Positions 8,164-17,400 of a stretch of DNA of 64,000 bases are shown here, piece after piece; within the stretch, counting starts at the first letter, position 1; each line of letters starts with the position of its first letter. The stretch is from Knoellia sp031844405 (GTDB lineage: Bacteria; Actinomycetota; Actinomycetes; Actinomycetales; Dermatophilaceae). The notes beneath the pieces are model-generated. The model saw nothing but the letters and a program-made list of their open reading frames with translations, did not search any database and was not told where the DNA came from. The stretch covers positions 620,001-684,000 of the forward strand of contig JAUZVC010000003.1 in the NCBI GenBank assembly GCA_031844405.1, given 5' to 3'. The position numbers and the translations under genes were made by a program.

Positions 8164-9041
8164 CGTCCGGCCGGATGAGGACCGCCGAGTCGGTCCGCCT
8201 CCGCGAGGTGGCGGAGGGCGTCGCAGCCGAGGCGACGGCATACCTCATGTCCGTCTTCCGGAAGCCGATGGCGGTCGAGCACAAGGGGGGTCCTCACGAC
8301 CTCGTCACCGAGCACGACCTCGCGTCGGAGCGCATCGTGCGCGACGGCCTCCTCCGAGCGGTCCCCGACAGCGGGTTCGTCGGCGAGGAGGGCGGCAGCA
8401 GCGGGTCCGGACGCGTCACGTGGCACGTCGACCCGATCGACGGCACCGTGAACTTCAGCCACGGCCTCGCCCACTGGTGCGTCTCGATCGCGGCTGCCGT
8501 CGACGGCGAGGTCGTCGCGGGCGTCGTCGCCGCCCCCGCCCTCGGGGAGGTGTATGCCGCGGACCTCACCGGCGTGACCGTCAACGGCTCCCCCGCCGCA
8601 CCACGACGGCTCGAGCGCGAGCTCGACAGCCTCGTCGTCGGCACCTTCCCGCGCGGCGTCGACCTCGAGGCGAACGGCGACAACGCGCTCGTCGAGAGCG
8701 GGCGGCTCGTGCGGGCCTACGGCGCGGTGCGCGTCCTCGGCAGCGGCGCGCTCGGCCTGGCCCACGTCGCCACGGGCCGCGCCGACGCGACCTTCGACCT
8801 CCACACGAACTCGTGGGACGTCGCCGCCGGCGCGCTCATGGTGCGGCTGGGCGGCGGGCGCTACCTCGGCTGCGACGACGGTGTGGTCGACGAGGACCCG
8901 CGCACGTCCTGGCTCCGACGGGCCTACTGGGCCACGGCCTCGGACGTCGAGCACCCCACCCTCGCCGGGACGGTCACCCGGCTGACGCGGGCCCAGGCGT
9001 CGGCGACTCCATCGCCGCCCGAGGTCTGGCGAACGACCTAG
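8160..9041 (+). CDS. Inositol monophosphatase family phosphatase
   Basis: A 293-residue Mg-dependent, Li-sensitive-type phosphatase. The family metal ligands are visible: DLVTEHD, GEEGG, WHVDPIDGTVNF and the late NSWDVAAG. The family removes phosphate from inositol-1-P, histidinol-P, sugar bisphosphates or PAP, so the substrate cannot be fixed from sequence. Its GTG overlaps the ATPase stop codon, making it the last gene of the transporter operon. A scavenging route (import of a phosphorylated compound, then cytoplasmic dephosphorylation) is the inferred role. The last four bases overlap the convergent F420/PPOX gene. Confidence 0.9.
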   Translation: MTSGRMRTAESVRLREVAEGVAAEATAYLMSVFRKPMAVEHKGGPHDLVTEHDLASERIVRDGLLRAVPDSGFVGEEGGSSGSGRVTWHVDPIDGTVNFSHGLAHWCVSIAAAVDGEVVAGVVAAPALGEVYAADLTGVTVNGSPAAPRRLERELDSLVVGTFPRGVDLEANGDNALVESGRLVRAYGAVRVLGSGALGLAHVATGRADATFDLHTNSWDVAAGALMVRLGGGRYLGCDDGVVDEDPRTSWLRRAYWATASDVEHPTLAGTVTRLTRAQASATPSPPEVWRTT

Positions 9042-9505
9042 GCGTCGGCGAGACGCGGGGGGAACCCGCCGGTCGCGACCGGGCCCCAGCGGGTCGGCGT
9101 GATACGCAGAAGCGACTTGCCCTGCTTCCGCATCGCCTGCCTGTACTCGTCCCAGTCGGGGTGCTCGCCCGAGATGCACCGGTAGTAGTCGACGAGCGCG
9201 TCGGCCGCCTCCGGCATGTCGATGACCTCGCAGTCGCCGTCGACCTGCACCCAGGCGTCGCCGAAGTCGTCGGAGAGCACCAGGACGCTCACCCGCGGGT
9301 CGCGCCGGGCGTTGGCCGTCTTGGCGCGCTCGGGGTAGGTCGAGATGACGATCCGTCCCTGCTCGTCGACGCCGCCGGTGACCGGTGATGTCTGCGGGCG
9401 CCCGTCACGGCGGGTCGTGAGGAGGACCATGTGGTGGCGCGGCCGGACGAAGTCCAGCAGGGCCTCGAGGTCGACGTCGGTGTTCGTCGCGATGGTGCGT
9501 GCCAT
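9038..9505 (-). CDS. PPOX-class F420-dependent oxidoreductase family protein
   Basis: A 155-residue split-barrel flavin/F420-binding protein. Visible family segments are the opening barrel strands (HHMVLLTTRRDGRPQTSPV), ERAKTANARRDPRVSVLV and the C-terminal RWGPVATGGFP. Relatives bind F420 or FMN and reduce small molecules. The ATG at 9505 follows GAGGGTGG; upstream in-frame starts lack a binding site. It lies downstream of rpsA on the same strand but two hairpins separate them, so it is probably transcribed on its own. Confidence 0.85.
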   Translation of the reverse strand: MARTIATNTDVDLEALLDFVRPRHHMVLLTTRRDGRPQTSPVTGGVDEQGRIVISTYPERAKTANARRDPRVSVLVLSDDFGDAWVQVDGDCEVIDMPEAADALVDYYRCISGEHPDWDEYRQAMRKQGKSLLRITPTRWGPVATGGFPPRLADA

Positions 9506-9541
9506 GCGACCACCCTCGCACGGCCGCACCCTCCGGACAGG

Positions 9542-9579
9542 CCGAAGGCCCGGCCCCGCAGAGGGGACCGGGCCTTCGG
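9542..9579. terminator. Perfect 12-bp hairpin downstream of rpsA
   Basis: CCGAAGGCCCGG (9542-9553) pairs exactly with CCGGGCCTTCGG (9568-9579) around a 14-base loop. It is the second hairpin after the rpsA stop and has no clear U-run. Confidence 0.7.
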
Positions 9580-9589
9580 TCGTCACGTT

Positions 9590-9611
9590 CCGGCATACGG
9601 GCGTATGCCGG
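9590..9611. repeat. Inverted pair of the CGGCATAC word after rpsA
   Basis: CCGGCATACG (9590-9599) and CGTATGCCGG (9602-9611) are perfect inverted copies separated by two bases, six bases past the rpsA stop codon. The pair may act as a terminator or processing site, as paired uptake sequences do in Neisseria. A two-base spacer means the folded form needs a loop opened from the stem. Confidence 0.6.
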
Positions 9612-9616
9612 TCGGC

Positions 9617-11116
9617 TCAGTTGCCGGTGAGCTTCTCGCGCAGCGCGGCGAGGGCCTCGTCGGAGGCGAGGGTGCCCTCGTTGGCCGGAGCGGCCGGGCG
9701 GGCGTCGCCCTCGTCGTCGGAGGACGACGAGGAGGAGGAGTCGCTGCTGTAGGACGTGGCGGTGTCGCCACCGGCAGCGGCCTCGGCGTCGGCCTTGGCG
9801 GCCTCCTCGACCTGCGCACGGTGCGCCTCCCAGCGGGCGTGGGCCTCGGCGTACTGCTTCTCCCAGGTCTCACGCTGCTTCTCGTAGCCCTCGAGCCACT
9901 CGTTGGTCTCGGAGTCGAAGCCCTCGGGGTACTTGTAGTTGCCCTGCTCGTCGTACTCGGCGGCCATGCCGTAGAGGGTCGGGTCGAACTCGACCTGGCC
10001 CGCGCCGTCCTCGTTGGCCTGCTTGAGCGAGAGCGAGATGCGACGACGCTCGAGGTCGATGTCGATGACCTTGACGAAGATGTCGGCGCCGACGGTGACG
10101 ACCTGCTCCGGCAGCTCCACGTGGCGCTCGGCCAGCTCGGAGATGTGGACGAGGCCCTCGATGCCGTCCTCGACGCGCACGAACGCACCGAAGGGGACGA
10201 GCTTGGTGACCTTGCCGGGGACGACCTGGCCGATGGCGTGGGTCCGGGCGAAGTGCTGCCACGGGTCCTCCTGCGTCGCCTTGAGCGACAGGGAGACACG
10301 CTCGCGGTCCATGTCGACGTCGAGCACCTCGACGGTGACCTCGTCCCCGACCTCGACGACCTCGGACGGGTGGTCGATGTGCTTCCAGGACAGCTCCGAG
10401 ACGTGGACGAGACCGTCGACGCCGCCGAGGTCCACGAACGCACCGAAGTTGACGATGGAGGACACGACGCCCGAACGGACCTGGCCCTTCTGGAGCTCCT
10501 TGAGGAACGTCGTGCGCACCTCGGACTGCGTCTGCTCGAGCCAGGCACGGCGCGACAGGACCACGTTGTTGCGGTTCTTGTCGAGCTCGATGATCTTGGC
10601 CTCGATCTCCTTGCCGACGTAGGGCTGGAGGTCGCGGACACGACGCATCTCCACGAGGGAGGCGGGGAGGAAGCCACGCAGGCCGATGTCGAGGATGAGT
10701 CCACCCTTGACGACCTCGATGACGGTGCCGGTGACGACGCCGTCCTCCTCCTTGACCTTCTCGATCGTGCCCCAGGCGCGCTCGTACTGAGCCCGCTTCT
10801 TGGACAGGATGAGACGGCCTTCCTTGTCCTCCTTCTGGAGGACGAGGGCTTCGACCTCGTCGCCGACCTTGACGACCTCGTTGGGGTCGATGTCGTGCTT
10901 GATGGAGAGCTCACGCGAGGGGATGACGCCCTCGGTCTTGTAGCCGATGTCGAGCAGAACCTCATCGCGGTCGACCTTGACGATGCGGCCTTCGACGATG
11001 TCTCCGTCGTTGAAGTGCTTGATCGTCGCGTCGATGGCGGCGAGAAGGTCTTCCTCAGAGCCGATGTCGTTGATGGCGATCTGAGGGGCGGTCTTGTCGA
11101 CCGTGCTGGCAGTCAT
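9617..11116 (-). CDS. rpsA: 30S ribosomal protein S1
   Basis: A 499-residue mRNA-binding ribosomal protein that helps place mRNA on the 30S subunit. Four S1 RNA-binding repeats are seen; the last two contain FGAFVDLGGVDGLVHVSELS and FGAFVRVEDGIEGLVHISEL. The tail after about 440 is low complexity: an Ala/Glu stretch, then a serine and acidic run (SSDSSSSSSSDDEGD), then ASDEALAALREKLTG. The ATG at 11116 has GGAG 10 bases upstream. The leader is about 100 bases if TAGTCT (complement of 11228-11233) is the -10 box. The length and four-repeat form are usual for Actinobacteria. Confidence 0.97.
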   Translation of the reverse strand: MTASTVDKTAPQIAINDIGSEEDLLAAIDATIKHFNDGDIVEGRIVKVDRDEVLLDIGYKTEGVIPSRELSIKHDIDPNEVVKVGDEVEALVLQKEDKEGRLILSKKRAQYERAWGTIEKVKEEDGVVTGTVIEVVKGGLILDIGLRGFLPASLVEMRRVRDLQPYVGKEIEAKIIELDKNRNNVVLSRRAWLEQTQSEVRTTFLKELQKGQVRSGVVSSIVNFGAFVDLGGVDGLVHVSELSWKHIDHPSEVVEVGDEVTVEVLDVDMDRERVSLSLKATQEDPWQHFARTHAIGQVVPGKVTKLVPFGAFVRVEDGIEGLVHISELAERHVELPEQVVTVGADIFVKVIDIDLERRRISLSLKQANEDGAGQVEFDPTLYGMAAEYDEQGNYKYPEGFDSETNEWLEGYEKQRETWEKQYAEAHARWEAHRAQVEEAAKADAEAAAGGDTATSYSSDSSSSSSSDDEGDARPAAPANEGTLASDEALAALREKLTGN

Positions 11117-11264
11117 GTAGTAGGAACTCCGATGTGGACAGATGGATTCGATGGGGTGGAGCAGAGTGTCCGTCGCCCGGTAGCGGGCCCGTGAGGGCAT
11201 GCGGGAACACAGAAGAATGCTCGTCAAGACTACCGACCCGGTCCACGCAGGGTCAAAGCGGGGT

Positions 11265-12071
11265 ATGCCGGTGAGCGAGGACGTCGGCCGCCGCACCGCC
11301 GGGACCGGCGAGACGCAGGCGGCGAACCGCGCCTGGTGGGACGGCGAGGCGACGGACTACTACGCCGAGCACGGCTCGTTCCTCGGCGACGACGACCTCG
11401 TCTGGGGTCCGGAGGGCTGGACCGAGGAGAACCTCGGGCTCCTGGAGGTGGCTGCCGGGCAGCGGATCCTCGAGATCGGGGCGGGCGCCGGCCAGGGGGC
11501 GCGGTGGCTCCGGCGCACGTCCGACGTCTCGGTCGTGGCCACCGACCTGTCGATCGGCATGCTCCGCGTCGGCGCGGAGGTGAGCGCCCGGACCGGCGTC
11601 GCTCCCCCACTGCTCCAGTGCGACGCCCTCGCCCTCCCCTTCGGTGACGCGGTCTTCGACACGGTCTTCACGGCATACGGGGTCGTGCCGTTCGTCGCGG
11701 ACAGCGCGGCAGTCATGGCCGAGGTGGCGCGGGTCCTGCGTCCCGGGGGGCGGTTCGTCTTCTCGACGACGCACCCGGTGCGGTGGGCCTTCCCCGACGA
11801 CCCCACCGAAGCCGGGCTCGTCGCCCGGCTCAGCTACTTCGACCGCACGCCCTACGTCGAGTCCGGCCCCGACGGTCGCGCGACCTACGTCGAGCACCAC
11901 CGGACGATGGGCGACCGGGTCCGCGAGGTCGTCGCGGCCGGGATGGTGCTCGAGGACGTCGTCGAGCCCGAGTGGCCGGCCGACAACACCGAGACGTGGG
12001 GCGGCTGGTCGCCAACCCGCGGTGCGATCCTGCCCGGCACCGCGATCTTCGTCTGCCGCCGACCGGACTGA
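11265..12071 (+). CDS. Class I SAM-dependent methyltransferase
   Basis: A 268-residue methyltransferase. Motif I is ILEIGAGAGQGARWL, the acidic post-I residue is in VATDLSIGML, and the later VARVLRPGGRFVFS is typical of Methyltransf_11. The substrate is unknown. ATG 11265 lies inside a GTATGCCG word; GTG 11271 is an alternative, and an ORF extension to 11199 has no support. No clear ribosome binding site precedes it. It is divergent from rpsA and convergent with the DUF3068 gene, so it appears to be a single-gene unit. Confidence 0.83.
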   Translation: MPVSEDVGRRTAGTGETQAANRAWWDGEATDYYAEHGSFLGDDDLVWGPEGWTEENLGLLEVAAGQRILEIGAGAGQGARWLRRTSDVSVVATDLSIGMLRVGAEVSARTGVAPPLLQCDALALPFGDAVFDTVFTAYGVVPFVADSAAVMAEVARVLRPGGRFVFSTTHPVRWAFPDDPTEAGLVARLSYFDRTPYVESGPDGRATYVEHHRTMGDRVREVVAAGMVLEDVVEPEWPADNTETWGGWSPTRGAILPGTAIFVCRRPD

Positions 12072-12084
12072 GCCCGCACGTGCT

Positions 12085-12121
12085 GGAGGCCCCGCCGACC
12101 GTCTCGGTCCGCGGGGCCTCC
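12085..12121. terminator. Bidirectional terminator hairpin
   Basis: GGAGGCCCCGC (12085-12095) pairs perfectly with GCGGGGCCTCC (12111-12121). The stem continues inside with GACC/GGTC. It lies between the convergent methyltransferase and DUF3068 genes. Confidence 0.75.
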
Positions 12122-12161
12122 TGGTGCGTGCGACGTCAGGGTCAGCGACCCCGGACGTCGC

Positions 12162-13163
12162 CTACTGGCGCAGGTCGACGCGACGCCGGGTCTCGGCGTC
12201 GTCACCCTGGTCGCCGAAGACGTCGAGGTCGTCGCGCTCGGCGTAGGAAGGCTCGCCACCGTCGCCGTCACGTCGAGTGCGCAGGTCGCCACCGTCGGAG
12301 CCACGGGCACCGTGCCAGAGGAAGAAGCCGATCGCGGCGGCGAGAAGACCGAGGATGCCGGCGATGATCGGAAGCTTCTCGACGAGGCCGAGCTTGCTGT
12401 CGTTGGCCTTGGCGTCCTCGATGTTGGCCTTGACCGTCTCCTCGGTGAAGCCGAAGTCGAGGTCGAGCACCGTCTGGCCGTTGTCCGTCTTCCGGACCTG
12501 CTGCTCCGTCTGCTTCTGGATGGCGCCGGTGCGCGGGTCGACCCACATCGTCTTCGTCGACGAGTACGTGCCCTGGATACCGCTCGCGATCTCGGCGGGC
12601 TCGTCGCTCACCTGGGTCATGAACTTGTAGGTGTCCCAGCCGTTGACCTTCTCCTCGCCCTCGAAGTTCGCCTCGACGGCGCGCTTGAGGAGACCGTCCC
12701 AGAACGGGTAGGTCTTCTTCTCGACGCCGAAGGGGAACTTGTTGACGAGTCCCTCGTGCGGAGTGGCGTCGCCGATGTACTTCTCGTCGTTGACCGACAG
12801 GCCTGTCTTGCGGTCGGTCGCGAAGCGGTCGGTCGACGCGGTGACGAGCCGCTTGTCGGGGTCGGCGTCGTCGACGCAGTCGGGCGAGTTGCCGTCCTCG
12901 TTGGTGATGAGGCAGGTGAAGGTGTCGAAGACGACGACGTCGCCGTCGGACTTGGCGCCGTCGGCGACGGTGTGGCTGAGAGCCTTGACCGGGGCGCCCT
13001 CGCCCCGGGGAAGCACGGCGGCTTCACCTGACAGGCGCGTGTACGAGTCGGTGTCGAGCGGGGTCTTCTTCACCTGCCCCGGCACGTAGACCAGCGCGAG
13101 GAGCGCGGTGGTGACGAGAAAACCGGCAAGGCCCATCAGCACCAGACCGATGATTCTGCGCAT
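12162..13163 (-). CDS. DUF3068 (PorA-like) membrane-anchored protein
   Basis: A 333-residue protein with an N-terminal membrane segment (about 5-27), a large extracytoplasmic region (about 30-270), a second span (about 274-297) and a charged cytoplasmic tail ending DDAETRRRVDLRQ. The arrangement and segments such as TMWVDPRTGAIQK match the DUF3068 family, called porin PorA-like in some actinobacterial annotations. Pore activity is not shown for this type. A TAGGGT -10 box at 13210-13215 and an AGGTG binding site precede the ATG. It is followed by a strong terminator. Confidence 0.8.
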   Translation of the reverse strand: MRRIIGLVLMGLAGFLVTTALLALVYVPGQVKKTPLDTDSYTRLSGEAAVLPRGEGAPVKALSHTVADGAKSDGDVVVFDTFTCLITNEDGNSPDCVDDADPDKRLVTASTDRFATDRKTGLSVNDEKYIGDATPHEGLVNKFPFGVEKKTYPFWDGLLKRAVEANFEGEEKVNGWDTYKFMTQVSDEPAEIASGIQGTYSSTKTMWVDPRTGAIQKQTEQQVRKTDNGQTVLDLDFGFTEETVKANIEDAKANDSKLGLVEKLPIIAGILGLLAAAIGFFLWHGARGSDGGDLRTRRDGDGGEPSYAERDDLDVFGDQGDDAETRRRVDLRQ

Positions 13164-13271
13164 CTGCGGGACACCTTTGTCTCAAGTGGAGCAGGGAAGA
13201 GGTGTCGTGACCCTACCAGTCGGTATCCCTTGTCGCTGCGTCATCTTCGCAGGCGTGAGGCGTGTCTCGCC

Positions 13272-13277
13272 TACAGT
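13272..13277 (+). promoter_or_regulatory. Leaderless -10 box of acyltransferase 1
   Basis: TACAGT is followed by six bases and ATG 13284, and no ribosome binding site precedes that ATG. The spacing supports a leaderless message and the choice of this start over 13230. Confidence 0.5.
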
Positions 13278-13283
13278 GCGCAC

Positions 13284-14468
13284 ATGGACGAACGGACGGC
13301 ACCGTGGACCCGTCCCGCCGCTGCCGTGGTCATCCCCTCCCTCGACGGCCTGCGTGCGGTCGCAGCGGCGATGGTCGTGCTCACCCACGCTGCCTTCCTC
13401 ACCGGGTTCGGCGTCACCGGCGGCCTCGTGGGCCGGCTGTGGTCGCGTGGCGATTTCGGCGTCGGCATCTTCTTCGCCCTGTCCGGCTTCCTGCTGCACC
13501 GCGGGCTCATCGCGAACTCCGAGCGGCGCATCGACGTCGTGGGGTATGCGCTGCGTCGCGCTGCTCGCGTGCTTCCGGCCTACTGGATCGCGCTGGCGGC
13601 CGTGGTCGTCTTCGCGAACCCCCCACTCCGCAGCTGGCTCCTGCATGCGGCGGGGCTCCAGATCTATGTGGGGGACGCGTGGATCTCGTCGTTCAACCAC
13701 ACCTGGAGCCTGGCAACCGAGATCTCCTTCTACGCCTGCCTCCCCCTGGTCGTCCTCGGCCTGAGGCCTCTGCGTCGCCGAGACCCCGCGCTGCCGCTGG
13801 TGGTGCTCGTCGGCGCTGCCGTGCTCCTCACCCTCGCGTCAGTGCTCCGGGCCGGCGAGGTCTTCGGGGTCGACGTCATCTCTCACATGTGGCTGCACGC
13901 CCGAGGCCCGCAGTTCCTCGTCGGGATGATCTGTGCGGAGGCGCTCCTCCTCCCCACGCATCCTGTGGCCCGGGGCCTGCGCCGATGGGGGTCCGACCCG
14001 GTCGCGTGCCTGTCCGTGGCCGCAGGCGCCTATCTCCTGGCGACGACCACCGTCGCCGGTCCGCTCACCCTCGCCCCCGCGACCGCCGGCGAGCTGCTCG
14101 TCCGCTCCGCGCTCGGCACACTCGTGTCTCTGTGCCTCCTGCTGCCGCTGACGCACGGGCCGGCCACGGCCTACAGCGCCGCGCTCTCGACGCCGTCGGT
14201 CCGTTGGCTGGGACGGGTGAGCTACGGCATCTTCCTCTGGCACCTGCCGGTCTTCACCGCCTGCTACGCCCTCACCGGTGTCGACAACTTCACCGGCGGC
14301 CTTGCGCCGCTGCTCGCCGTGGGTGTCCCCGTCACCCTCCTGCTCGCGGCACTCAGCTACCACGCCGTCGAGACCCCCGCCTCACGCCTGGTCTCGAGAC
14401 TCACCACCCGCAAGCGCCACCGTGAAGGCGACGAGGACGAGCAGACGCACCCCGCCCTCCAGCACTGA
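13284..14468 (+). CDS. Acyltransferase 3 family membrane protein
   Basis: A 394-residue integral membrane O-acyltransferase with about 10 spans, of the family that acetylates or acylates surface polysaccharides. The family start is clear: SLDGLRAVAAAMVVLTHA, whose His is the catalytic residue. Later segments include FFALSGFLL and SYGIFLWHLPVF. It is the left edge of the glycan island. The last 87 bases overlap convergently with the AftD-like gene, so the charged C-terminal tail (TTRKRHREGDEDEQ) is encoded opposite that protein's last span. Confidence 0.88.
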   Translation: MDERTAPWTRPAAAVVIPSLDGLRAVAAAMVVLTHAAFLTGFGVTGGLVGRLWSRGDFGVGIFFALSGFLLHRGLIANSERRIDVVGYALRRAARVLPAYWIALAAVVVFANPPLRSWLLHAAGLQIYVGDAWISSFNHTWSLATEISFYACLPLVVLGLRPLRRRDPALPLVVLVGAAVLLTLASVLRAGEVFGVDVISHMWLHARGPQFLVGMICAEALLLPTHPVARGLRRWGSDPVACLSVAAGAYLLATTTVAGPLTLAPATAGELLVRSALGTLVSLCLLLPLTHGPATAYSAALSTPSVRWLGRVSYGIFLWHLPVFTACYALTGVDNFTGGLAPLLAVGVPVTLLLAALSYHAVETPASRLVSRLTTRKRHREGDEDEQTHPALQH

Positions 14469-17400
14469 CCCACCCACCGTTCCCGGGGCCACGAGGAGCT
14501 GGAGCACTGCCGCGGTGACGGCTGCCGTGGCCACGACGCCGATGCGGAGCCCGTCGGGAGGCCTCCGCACGGTGGCGAGCAGTCCGCAGACCAGACCCAC
14601 GACCAGGCCCACAGGGCCTGCGAGAAGCCCGGCGAAGATGCCGGCGAGGGCCACCACCCACCACCTCCCCACGCGCGACCGAGCGGTGGGGGGCGAAGGC
14701 GGGCGCGCCCCCGATGCAGGCCACACCGCCAGCACGACCACGAGAGCGGCAAGACCCAGACCGATGGCCAGTCCCCACCGGTAGGCGCGGTCCGGCTCGA
14801 ACGTGATGACGAGCTCACCGGACGCACCCTCGGGCACGATGAAGCCCTGCCGTCGTCCGTCCACGACCTGAGGCTCCAGGGCCGTGCCGTCCAGCCGGGC
14901 GACCCATCCGGGGTTCGTGTTCTCGGTCATGGCGAGCAGGCGCGCCTCCCCGTCCGGGAGGACCGCCCGGAGCGAGGTCGGGCTCGTCCGGCTGTGCGCG
15001 ACGGCGCGCGGTCCTCCGGCGTCTGCGTCGTCCAGTGGCGAGACGAGTGCCGTCCGCGGCACGAGTCCCCGCCAGGGCTCCAGACTGATCGAGTGCGTGA
15101 CCGCTGCGGAGAGGGACACGTCACCGCACGCCCGCCACGTGATGTCGGCGAGCCCGAGCATGGCGTCCCGCGAGCCGACCGCGGCGGTGGGGACCGACCG
15201 ACCGTCGACCAGGAGGCGGGGCCCAGTGCCGCAGTCACCGCGGAGCTCGGAGGCAGGTGGCGCGAAGGGCTCGACGATGAGCTCCAGCTCCTCGAGCTGC
15301 AACGAGCCGACGCTCGGTCGACCTCCACCGGGTGCGGCGACGAACGTGAGCGTAAGCCGTCGACCGGTCGTGGGCGGAATGGAGATCACCCCGTGCTCGG
15401 GAAGGCGACGGGTGACCTCGTCGCCGTCCACGTTGACGACGACGGCCGGGGCGACCCGACGGGCCCAGTCGTCCCGCGTCTGAAGACGCAGTCCCTCGAT
15501 CCTCGTGGGCTCCTTCAGCGTCAGGGTCACCGACGGCGTCTCGTCGTCCGGAGCCGGGCTCCACGCCGTGCGCGGATCCGAGTCGGCGACAGCGATCGGA
15601 CGAGCCGCCGGAGCGTCGCTGCGCCGGCTGCTCGCGCCGACATCGACCCCTGGCACCGTGAGCAGCTCGGTGGGCGGGCGCAACGGGTCGACGGCCAGTG
15701 TCCCGGAGATGGCGTGCCGCCCGGCGGTGAGCCCTGCCACCTCACGCACGAACGGCCCCGTGGACTCGGGGTCGACAGACTGGCCCACGAAGCACGTGAA
15801 ACGCTCGACCAGGACGGAACAACCGTCGCGGCCCGGTCTCCCCCACCCGAGGACGGCTGCGGAGGACGTGGCCTCGCTGGCCGACGGCGTCCTCACGACC
15901 TCGGTCGGCCGCACCCCCGGGAGGCGGACCTCGGTCAGTCCGGTGACCACACCGCCGGGGGCACCCCGCGTGGTGTCACGGATCCGCAGCGACACGGTTC
16001 GCGTCGACCCCTCGGGCAACCGGACCCTCGTGAGGTCCTTGGCATCGAGGCGAACGTCCACCTCCCCTCTGTCCGTCGTCACGGTGAGGACCGTCGCCAC
16101 GCCGAGGTCTCTGCCGAACCGCTGCGTGTCATGAAGGGGCTCGATAGAGATCTCCCCCAGTGCAGTGGGCCGTTCGAGCTCGACGGTGAGCTCCGGCGCT
16201 GCGTCGCCCGTTGTGACCCACGCGGTGAGCCTGTTGCCGTCGACGGCCGCGAACGGTCGATGCGCCGGCTGCAGACCGACGACGGTGAACTGCTCGGCGA
16301 CCGACGACGACGCCCTGACGTCGGCGACACCGCGGTGTTCCACGACGGACCGGCGCGAGACCTCCGACCACGGCAGGTAGTCCGGCGCCTGCGCCGCAGC
16401 TCGAGCACCGAGACCGCTGCTCACGTCCTGGCCCCTGGGAGCACCGAACCAGCGTGAGCGAGCCCGGAAACCGTCGGTCACGACGTGGGTCTCCGGAACG
16501 AGGTATGCCGTCCGGTCGCCGTCGAAGACGACCGGACGGCCAGCCCGCCCAGCGTCGTCGAGGCGAGCCAGGTCCTCGGCCGCCCCGGAAGCCCCGATGA
16601 CGTCCCGCACGTCCCACAGGGCGAGCTCGGGGGCGACCTCACCGGCGAGGGCGTAGACCTCGATGGGGAAGACCCGCTCCCCCGCGGCGTCCAGCCACGT
16701 CTTGCCGAACCCCCTGACGAACGACACGTCCGGGGTGTTGAGCAGGGCGGACCGGGTGAGCGCCACGGGGGGCTGCCCTGCCTCCGAGCCGAGGTCGTTC
16801 CGCAGGACGAGGTATGAGACGCCCGACTCCCGCAACATGGTCGCGGCTCCGGCGATCGAGCGACCCGAGGTCAACCGCATCTCGACCTCGTCGAGCATGC
16901 GCACCGTCCCGGCCGGTGCCAACGGGACGGCGTCGCGGACGGCATACGGAGCGTCTGTCAGCGGCCGCAGGGGCTCGTCCATCGGACGGCCCCACACGTA
17001 CTCCGCGAAGTTCGCGGCGGGGACGATGAGCGACCTCGCCCCCTGCCGGTCGTCGAGCCAGGCGCCGAGCTCCTGCCATTGCGGTGCCATGGCGTCGAAG
17101 GTTCCCCGTGGGGCGATCGCTCCGCCGAAGCCCGGCGCGGCCGCCCCCACGACGACGAGGAGTGGGGTTGCGAGGGCGGCGCCACGCAGCCACGGACGCT
17201 GCGGCCGCCACGTCGCCACGCGGGCGAGGAGATGAGCGAGGCCGATGCACAGCGGCAGTCGGACGAGGAGATCGGCCTTGTGGACGTTGCGCAGTGCGGC
17301 GAGCGGCCCGTCGAGGGCGTCCCGCGCGACCTGCGCGACCGGAGACGCCAACGCGCCCTCGTGCGGGAGGGCGATGACGACCACTCCCACGACGACGACC

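Noticed and set aside
9700..9760. Possible tandem repeat in the rpsA tail
   Set aside because: It is a low-complexity serine/acidic coding stretch, not a DNA repeat array. No CRISPR-like spacing occurs anywhere in the window.
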